From contig JALJCQ010000022.1 of the NCBI GenBank assembly GCA_023091665.1, positions 806,001 through 870,000 on the forward strand: a stretch of DNA of 64,000 bases, written 5' to 3'. This stretch comes from Pythium myriotylum (Eukaryota; Oomycota; Peronosporomycetes; Pythiales; Pythiaceae). A program made the position numbers and the translations under genes. The number at the start of each line of letters is the position of its first letter. Positions within the stretch are counted from its first letter, which is position 1. Of this stretch, positions 57,327-64,000 are shown piece by piece. A model generated the notes under the pieces. That model made no database searches, had not been told where the DNA came from, and saw nothing but the letters and a program-made list of their open reading frames with translations.

Positions 57327-58121
57327 TGTGGTATAGCGCCCCGACTCCGCGGGCATGAGTTTCTGCAAGCGCTAGGTGATCAGTCAGGCGAAGGTGTCCA
57401 CGACCAAGTCCCAAGGAAGTGATTAGTCTGGCGTACCCTTAGTACCCAAGTCAAGACGAAGTGAACAGTCTGGCGCCCAAGTCAAGATTCCGTATTCCAG
57501 ACTCGGCGGTACAAGGTATCGTATTTCTCTTTATTCAGAAGCCTCACATAAAAACAGTAGGAGTAGGAGCCTTACATTTGACAGATTTCAGTAGGTAGGA
57601 ATGGTGCTTGCCACCCAATAACCCACGGAAAGGGGGCGATTCTCCGCCGCTAATTGATTGGGAGTCAGTCCACAATTTTTCCTCCTTCTCGCAGAAGCCC
57701 CCTGATTCTCCCCTCAACAGTAGCCCGTCAGTATCTCGAGGAAGTTACTAAGAGTTTCGAAGTGATCAGTCTGGTCGATCGACCGCCTATTTTGGGTACT
57801 GTCGCGATCCGAAGTGATCAGTCTGGCCGAGGGCCGGGTGGTTTTGCCTGCGCTTCCTGCCAAGTTCCCCGTAGGAGTTCTCCAGGAGCTCCATCGCCTT
57901 CAAGCCGTTCTTTCTCGCTGCCTCTAGACTTGTGAGGGTCTAGTTGTAGTGTCGTGTCAGAGTTTCGGGTCTCCGCTTCAAAGAAGTTGTGATATCCGGG
58001 TCTGAAGCGAGTGTTCGAAGCACGCAAGATCCACCCCTTTCCTGAGAATATTGTTGCCGTCGGTGACTCAAGAGCGAGCCTACGTACGCCAGGTGCCCGT
58101 TTTTGATTCTGCCACACGACA
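57327..58121 (+). repeat. Solo LTR of family A nested in element C
   Basis: 795 bp, TGTGGTATAG...CCACACGACA, flanked by ACCT on both sides (57323-57326 and 58122-58125). It is homologous along its whole length to 5261-6057. No internal element sequence is present, so it is the product of LTR-LTR recombination. Confidence 0.93.
57416..57827 (+). repeat. Paired motifs in the solo LTR
   Basis: Family A motifs start at 57416 and 57458 (42 bp apart; the first reads GTGATTAG, a point change) and at 57759 and 57811 (52 bp apart), the same spacings as in LTR A. Confidence 0.9.
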
Positions 58122-61100
58122 ACCTGCCAGTGGAGCACAGGACCGTCCAATGGGAGCCGGAGATTGAGTGGATCGAGGCGAGTGAGTTCAAGAAGAACTT
58201 GCACAAGGGTGACTACGCTGAAGTTTTCCACCTCAATGTCCTTAATGACGATGGTTCGGTGATTGACAATGACGTGGTGCGCCGATTGGTCGCCGAGTTC
58301 GGTGACATGCTGTGTGAAGAACCTCCGGACGGCCTGCCACCTGAACGTGACATTGAGCACACGTTGCATATGAAGCCAGACGCACGCCCATCGACACGAG
58401 CCCCGTTCCGCCATGCCCACGTTGAACGTGAGGCACTCATCCCGTTCGTCCAGAAGTTGTTACAAAAGAAGTGGATCGAGAGGAGCAACTCTCAGTGGGT
58501 GTCGAACATGTTCGCGGTACCTAAACGCGACCCAATCACTGGTGAGATGCCCAGCAAGACCCAGTGGATCCGAGGCGGTGACCCAACTCTTCCTGTCCGT
58601 TGGGTCATCGATTATCGCTACGTGAATGCACTGACTGAAGTTCCGCGAATACCGATTCCACGGATCGACGAACTCTTTGATCGACTCGCGGGTGCGGTTG
58701 TGTTCACGCTCATTGATCTCGCGTCAGGGTATCATCAAATGCGAATGGCTCCGGCGTCGCGACAGTATACAGCCTTTCGTGCCGGGTCGGAGATTTATCA
58801 ATGGGTGGTTGCACCGATGGGACTCGCCGGAATGCCAGGCACGTGGTCACGCTTGATGCGCCGAATTTTCGAGACCAGTGAGCTCTCTGCCTTTCTCGTC
58901 GTCTACTTGGACGACATCTGCGTTTTTTCCCGCTCAATGGACGACCACGTCGTTCACCTCCGTCGTGTGTTTCAGATCCTACGTGAAGAACAGTTGTATG
59001 CTCGCCCTAGCAAGTGCCGATTTGCTCAGCGTGAAATCCGTTTCCTTGGCCATATCATTGGGAACAACAGTGTCCGTGTCGACCCGGATAAGACGGCTGC
59101 GTTGGCGAACTGGCCAACACCAACTACTCTCAAGGACGTTCAGCGATTCCTCGGATTGGCCGGCTATTATCGTCGCTTTGTTGATGGCTTTGCAGCGCTC
59201 GTGCTGCCACTCTCCAATCTCACGCGTGGTGCGACGGCGTGGCAGTGGACTGCCGTCGAAGAAGTTGCGTTCAATGCCATCAAGGCGAAACTACTCGTCG
59301 CTCCCGTGCTTCGCTTGCCCGATATGTCTCTGCCCTTCCAAGTCACGACGGACGCATCTCAGTGGTGTATCGGTGGCGTTCTCAGCCAACTCATTGACGG
59401 ATTCGATCATCCTGTGAGTTTCTACAGTCAGAAACTTTCAGCAACAGAGTCTAAGTGGCCTGCGCACGAACAGGAACTCTTTGCGATCCGGCAGTGCTTG
59501 GCCCGTTGGCGTTGTTATCTTCTCGGTGACAAGTTTACCGTTTTCACCGACAACACGGCCTGCCGTTGGTTCCTTCACCACGCAGACCTCTCGCCGAAGA
59601 TGACGCGGTGGCTGGAATTCTTCGGCCAGTTCTCGTTCGAGTTGAAGTACAAAACGGGTGTCTCGAACGTCGTGGCCGACGCTCTTTCTCGTCCACCACT
59701 CACTTCTACCAGTGTCGGTACGTTTGTTTTCACGACTCGGTTTCCAACACGATGTGCCAAGTTGTTGATCGACGGCTCTCGGTGTTTTGACCCGCGGTCT
59801 ACGACCAAGCGAGTCTCGATTGCCACCGTCTCGTTTCTTATGGTGGGGGAGGATGAAGACTTTGCTCGCCTAGTCCGTGAGTCTTACCGTGGGGATCGCG
59901 ATTGTCACGCTATTCTGCAAGGCCTGCAACAAGAGAACGAGTCTGTGACAGCGCGCTATGAGTTTAAGGACGGTTTTCTTTGTGTGCGATCCCACGATTC
60001 GATACCAGTCGTACGAGTTCCGCAAGTTGAGGCCGTACTGCTGCGCATTCTTCACGACTTCCATGATGCCGCTGTTGTATCCCATCCAGGTATTCAACGT
60101 ACATTCTTCGCGATCCGACAGCACTTTTGGTGGCCCAGTATGCGCGAGCACATAACGCAGTACATTACCACGTGTGAAGCATGCGTGCGTCATAAGTCGG
60201 GACATCGCCGCCGAACAGGACTCCTTCAACCACTACCGGTCCCTGATTACTGTTGGCAGCACGTCACTATGGATTTTGTCACTGCCTTACCTCCAAGTGA
60301 CGGGTTTGACGCGGTATACGTGGTTGTGTGCCGCTTGTCCAACCGTCCGTGTTACATACCCACCACCAAGGAAGTAGACGCCAAGACTACGGCAAGATTG
60401 TTTTTTGACAACGTGGTGCGCTACTACTCGCTACCCGAGTCGATTGTATCAGACCGCGATCCGCGCTTCACGAGCGAGTTTTGGAACGAGCTCATGTCAA
60501 TCATGCAGGTCAAGGTGCGAATGACGGTGTCCAGGCGAGCTCAGGCCGACGGTCGCAGCGAGCGACAAGTGCGTACGCTCGAAGACAGCTTGCGCTGTGT
60601 TGTGTCCCACTATGGTGATGATTGGGCACGACTTCTACCCACGGTCGAGTACGCCCACGCAACGCTCGTGTCTACGTCCACACAAGTGTCTCCGTTTGAG
60701 GTAGACTGTGGTCGCAAGCCCCGGTCGCCTATCCTGTTGCCATCAGTGACGGCGAGGGCTACGGCAGCACACAACTTCTCTCGAGACCGCCAGAAAGTCG
60801 TTGAGTTTGCTCAAGAGAACATGCGCAAAGCTCAAGAACGCCAGGCACAATATTACAATCAAGGCAGACAAGTAGTCGAGTTCCAAGTCGGTGATATGGT
60901 GTATGTTGATGCACGGGTCCTCAGTACAGAGTTGGGTCAGCCAGACTACGATCCAGACCGAGACCCAACCCGTAACAAGTTGCTGCCGCGATGGTACGGG
61001 CCATTCGAAGTAGAGCAACGTATTGGCAACAATGCGTACCGCCTCAAACTGCCGCGCCGCTATGTTGATCGGGGCCGTCACCCGGCATTCAACGTGGACC

Positions 61101-61402
61101 AGCTCAAACTCTCCCTGGATGTACCCGAGATCTTCCGTGCCCGCGCGATCACCCGTAGCGCCCCACGAATGTTCGATGATGAAGGTCAACGGGTGTATGT
61201 GATCAAAGAACTCCTCCAACAACGACGTCGCAGTGGTCGACCACAGTGGCTGTGTTCGTGGGTCGATCTCCCAGCGGAACAGAACTCGTGGGAGTTTGAA
61301 GAAGACATTCGCCACGTCTCACATTGGGACACCCTACTCCGCCGATACCGTGAACGTGGCACCAGCCAACGACGTTCGCGTCGAGGACGACCGCGCAACT
61401 AA
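58122..61402 (+). CDS. pol: Pol of element C: RT, RNase H, integrase, chromodomain-like
   Basis: About 1093 codons, open from the solo LTR. RT: VIDYRYVN, LIDLASGYHQ, the catalytic VYLDDIC (about 58901). RNase H: FQVTTDASQ, HEQELFAI, FTDNTACRW, with Asp and Glu retained. Integrase: an H2C2 finger (HPGIQ...CEACVRH) and DDE residues in TMDFVT, VSDRDPRF and GRSERQ. The C-terminus (about 61195-61300) has a chromodomain-like block, VIKELLQQRRRSGRPQWLCSW...SWEFEEDI. Reading frame and catalytic residues appear intact apart from separation from protease and Gag. Confidence 0.9.
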
Positions 61403-61413
61403 AGAGGGGAGGA
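61401..61413 (+). promoter_or_regulatory. Polypurine tract of element C
   Basis: AAAGAGGGGAGGA directly before the 3' LTR, just after the pol stop codon; it primes plus-strand DNA synthesis. Confidence 0.85.
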
Positions 61414-61658
61414 TGTAATGTCCGAGTTCAAGATCAGCACCCACCGGTGCTGATCTCCAGCAACAGCAGTGTTCTCCATCCACCAGCCGCCAGTCCCAAG
61501 TGCAAGTGCAAGTGCAAGTGCAACCTGCATGTCTTTTACTCAGTAGTAGGACTCATGGGAGTAGCCCATGCATGGTCCATCGATGTTTGCATCAGTGGTC
61601 GTTTTCAATTCATTCTGCATTTCGCTCAGTCCGACTCACTCCGCTCTCCAGCACTACA
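61414..61658 (+). repeat. 3' LTR of element C
   Basis: 245 bp. It differs from the 5' LTR by C/T in CATGYCTTTT and by one extra C near the end (CTCTCCAGC). Confidence 0.93.
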
Positions 61659-61663
61659 CCAAC
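61659..61663. repeat. Target site duplication of element C (right copy)
   Basis: CCAAC, identical to 55474-55478. Confidence 0.85.
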
Positions 61664-61926
61664 CGCCGCACCTGCGTGGTCCATAACAATCTCTCGATAT
61701 CGCCCATCCAACAACCCACAGTTAGTTTGCTCATTCAAACCGTCAGATGCCACCACCCAGAACTTCTGATCCATTCATTGAATCATGCTCACAAAGGGAT
61801 ACACCAAAGCTGTCGCACCATGGGGACCCACGGCTAGAAGCTATATGGGAGGTCTCTTCGTGTTAGCGACAGTGGAGGTTGTTCCCTCGATTGAAGCATC
61901 GCCCCGCGCGCACGACATCAGAGAGC

Positions 61927-63210
61927 ATGAGCGCGTACGAGACGAGCGACCTCGACCGTCAGCGCCTTCGCGCGGTCGTGCACGGGGCGATGAGCACGAC
62001 GCGCCTTCAGCTCGTTGCCGTCGCCCGCGCCCTGCTCGCGTTGCTCACGACCGGCGTCTTCGTCGTGGTCTCCTTCGCGTTCGCGCTCGCGTTAATCCCC
62101 GCGCGGCGCTCACGTCGGCCCGCGGCATCATCCAGTCGCGGTCTCTCTGGCACCTGCGCGCGTGCCGCGTGCTCATCTCGACGGGCGGTCACGCATTGCA
62201 CCACCGCTTTGGCGGCAAGCCCACCAAGGCCGCCGAGGCGAGCGCCGCGCGCGGCTCTTGTCTGCTCTGCGAGCTCGAGCAGATCTTCATCATGTACCAG
62301 TTCGGTGAGGAGCCCGTGCTGGACGTCGACCGCGTGCGTCTCGCGCTCGGCTACACGTTCCAGGTCAGCGTGATGAACGACGCGGCTAAGGCGCTCGAAG
62401 CCATTCTCGACGCTCTCCACTGGGACACGTTCAACTGCATGCTCACGCTGCGTCGCGGGCAGCAGTTTCTGTCCAAGGACGAGCTCTCGCAGTCGACGGT
62501 GGAAGACGCGTCGGCGATCGTGTGCGTGCCGCAGTGTCTCGTGCACTTGCTTTTCCAGACGAACCTCATGGAACTCAAGAGCTGCAGGCAGTGCGGCGAG
62601 ACTAACGAGCCGACCATGAAAATGGACTTTCTCCACCGCGTGTACGCTCAAGAGCTGCTCCAGTTTGTCAAGGGAAAATCGCTCGAGGATGTGCTGAGAC
62701 TGGAAGTGCAAGGAGGATGCGTGGCGCCCGAGTATTCGCCTCCCTGTGACGCGTGCAAGACCGGCAAGATGCAGCTCAATCGGTGGATCTGGATCCTCAA
62801 GCTGCCCATGGTTTTCGCGACCAGCATTGTCTGGGTGAGCGATAGCGTGGGCAATGCCGATGTCAAGGCCTCGCTCGAGCTACTCTCGAACCAAAATGCG
62901 CGGGCCAAGAAGGGCTCTGAGGATCAGCCCTTCTTGACCCGCGCATTTTGGTTCCCGGGTGGACCAGTCGTCACACGGCTCGACCGAATACGTGTTCCGA
63001 GGCTTGGTCTGCTACTTTGGACGCCACTACGTCGGCTTCTTCAAGAGCCGAACGGCGCCTATGTATAGAGTGACGAGGAGGAGGAGGATCCATGTCGGCA
63101 GCACCATTGCACGAGTAGTTCCATGGTTGAACGTCTTGGGAAAATTTGGTGACTACGGATACGTCATTCAAACAATTGACAAGCTAAGTAATCTCCCGAA
63201 CATATACTTT
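61927..63210 (+). pseudogene. USP53/54-like ubiquitin hydrolase-family gene, broken
   Basis: A GC-rich gene unlike the surrounding repeats. In the 62100-62880 frame the order SLWHLRACR, CLLCELEQIFIMYQF, MNDAAKALEAILDALH, a zinc knuckle (CRQCGE...CDACKTG) and LKLPMVFATSIVWVSDSVG follows the USP53/54 and plant UCH-related family. The expected catalytic Cys before SLWHL is not visible, as in inactive members. After a fold-back insertion at 62888-62954 the frame changes and the family's C-terminal box continues as STEYVFRGLVCYFGRHYVGFF (about 62977-63040), then VPWLNVLGKFGDYGY. A possible start, MSAYETSDLDRQRL (61927), is in yet another frame. It may be a recent pseudogene or include an unrecognised intron. 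Confidence 0.6.
62888..62954 (+). repeat. 29-bp fold-back in the USP-like gene
   Basis: Arms at 62888-62916 and 62926-62954 are reverse complements over 29 bp with one mismatch; 9-nt loop. The reading frame of the homologous protein differs on the two sides. Confidence 0.93.
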
Positions 63211-63603
63211 CTTTGTCAGGTCCACAAAACGAAAAAGGGAAACATTACACACCAGGTTTTCATATGGAACGGACTAACACGTAATTACCAGGTACGAGTA
63301 CGTTTTGGCCAGGTTCGTTTGAAATAAAAAATAGGCTGAAAACTTCACTTAAACCCGGAAATATGAAACAATTCCTCAAAAACCGGTTTTGAAAGCTTTC
63401 CGAAACGTGTTCTGACCGCGTACGACGGAAACGAAGCGGCGGTAAGCGAAGCGACGCGAGGAAGACGGCTTTAGCCGGCGGTGCGTGCGTGCGTGGGGCG
63501 GGGCGGGGGCAGGTTAGTAACGGTCGTTTGAGGCTTTGAAGGTGCCGTTTGGGCGTGGACCACTCATTCGCGTTAAACGTAGCTTTTTACGGAGGTGGGA
63601 GCC
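63211..63603. other. Spacer, AT-rich then GC-rich
   Basis: No gene seen. From 63420 the sequence is GC-rich with short GAAGCG and GCGTG iterations, as is common in leaders of oomycete retroelements. No LTR partner is in the window. Confidence 0.4.
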
Positions 63604-64000
63604 ATGGAGGCGTTTGGCCCCGTCACGCCGCTTAGAGCGGCGGCTGGACCAACGACACCGAAGACACCGACGCGAACAAGTCCGCGCCTTCAGGCGTTGA
63701 TGAGCGCCCCGCCTTCACTCCAGCAGGTATTGCGTGTGGAGCAAGAAGAAACCTTCTCGCGTTGGCTTCGCCTCGTGGCACACAAAGCACCCGGCGCACT
63801 CGATCGAAGACGAAGAATATCCGCGCTCTGTGTGGCCGCCAGTCACCTCACGGCAACACCGAAGATGCCAAAAGCAATGAGGCAGAGGATGACCCTCAAT
63901 CTGTCGGCGAGGCTGAGTCTGAAGCTGCAACGGGCAGCGAAGAAGCCGACAATGACGACGATACCGAAGGTTCAGGTGGTTCCAGCGAAAGTGACTCGAG
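63604..64000 (+). CDS. Possible start of a further retroelement Gag (partial)
   Basis: ATG at 63604 opens a frame to the window end (MEAFGPVTPLRAAAG). From about 63637 the -1 frame is also open and becomes strongly acidic (AEDDPQSVGEAESEAATGSE), resembling the low-complexity N-terminus of Gag in element B. The real protein may therefore switch frame, or the start lies elsewhere. No domain is reached before the window ends. Confidence 0.3.
   Translation, partial: MEAFGPVTPLRAAAGPTTPKTPTRTSPRLQALMSAPPSLQQVLRVEQEETFSRWLRLVAHKAPGALDRRRRISALCVAASHLTATPKMPKAMRQRMTLNLSARLSLKLQRAAKKPTMTTIPKVQVVPAKVTR

Larger units (their letters stand above)
55479..61658 (+). mobile_element. Ty3/Gypsy element C, full length, with nested solo LTR
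   Basis: A 6180-bp element with LTRs at 55479-55722 and 61414-61658 and a CCAAC 5-bp target duplication. It encodes Gag, protease, RT, RNase H, integrase and a chromodomain-like C-terminus, but no helicase. The LTRs differ by one substitution and one 1-bp indel in about 245 bp, so the insertion is young. A 795-bp solo LTR of family A at 57327-58121 separates protease from RT. A polypurine tract AAAGAGGGGAGGA ends at 61413, and TGG just after the 5' LTR starts the probable primer binding site. Confidence 0.93.

Overview
The window looks like a repeat-rich, gene-sparse stretch of an oomycete genome, most likely Phytophthora or a close relative. The evidence is a Crinkler (CRN) effector gene with LFLAK and HVLVVVP motifs, chromodomain Ty3/Gypsy elements, a DIRS/Ngaro-type element, LINEs, a Tc1/mariner relic, a cluster of short intronless C2H2 zinc-finger genes, and one promoter resembling the oomycete Inr/FPR core. 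No rRNA, tRNA or CRISPR array was seen.

Layout. 1-6057: 3' part of retroelement A, a Myb/SANT-plus-SF1-helicase ORF followed by an LTR. 6058-10025: AT-rich virus-like island (adenain-type protease fragment, GK-Y-W repeat protein, CxCG zinc-finger protein, two unknown ORFs) with the GC-richer CRN gene in its middle. 10026-23034: Ty3/Gypsy element B with Gag, protease, RT, degenerate RNase H, second RNase H, integrase, chromodomain, then a helicase gene ending at the 3' LTR. 23035-26072: 3' part of a LINE, inserted in a zinc-finger gene. 26073-35835: zinc-finger gene copies, one split by a DIRS/Ngaro element (29861-34793). 36046-37171: Tc1/mariner relic. 37355-46659: full-length 9.3-kb LINE on the minus strand with 15-bp target duplications. 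46675-55478: hairpin-rich spacer and two zinc-finger genes. 55479-61658: Ty3/Gypsy element C with near-identical LTRs, its pol split by a solo LTR of family A. 61.9-63.2 kb: broken USP53/54-like gene. 63.6-64 kb: start of a possible further Gag.

Main result. Elements A and B have clearly diverged LTRs but share two features. Each carries a helicase gene immediately upstream of the 3' LTR. Each also carries a family-specific 15-17-nt motif (A: GAAGTGAWCAGTCTGGC; B: AGTTARCACTCTGRC) that occurs in the sense orientation as pairs whose starts are exactly 42 bp apart. These pairs lie in the leader, in pol, in the helicase linkers and in the LTRs, both coding and non-coding. I interpret this as a retroelement lineage with its own helicase and a set of phased cis-acting sites.

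Insertion order can be partly read. Element C is young (two differences between LTRs). Family A then inserted into it and recombined to a solo LTR. The DIRS element and the short LINE each disrupted a zinc-finger gene. Several ORFs carry lesions: an amber codon in helicase B, missing RNase H in the DIRS element, a broken LINE C-terminus, and fold-back insertions.
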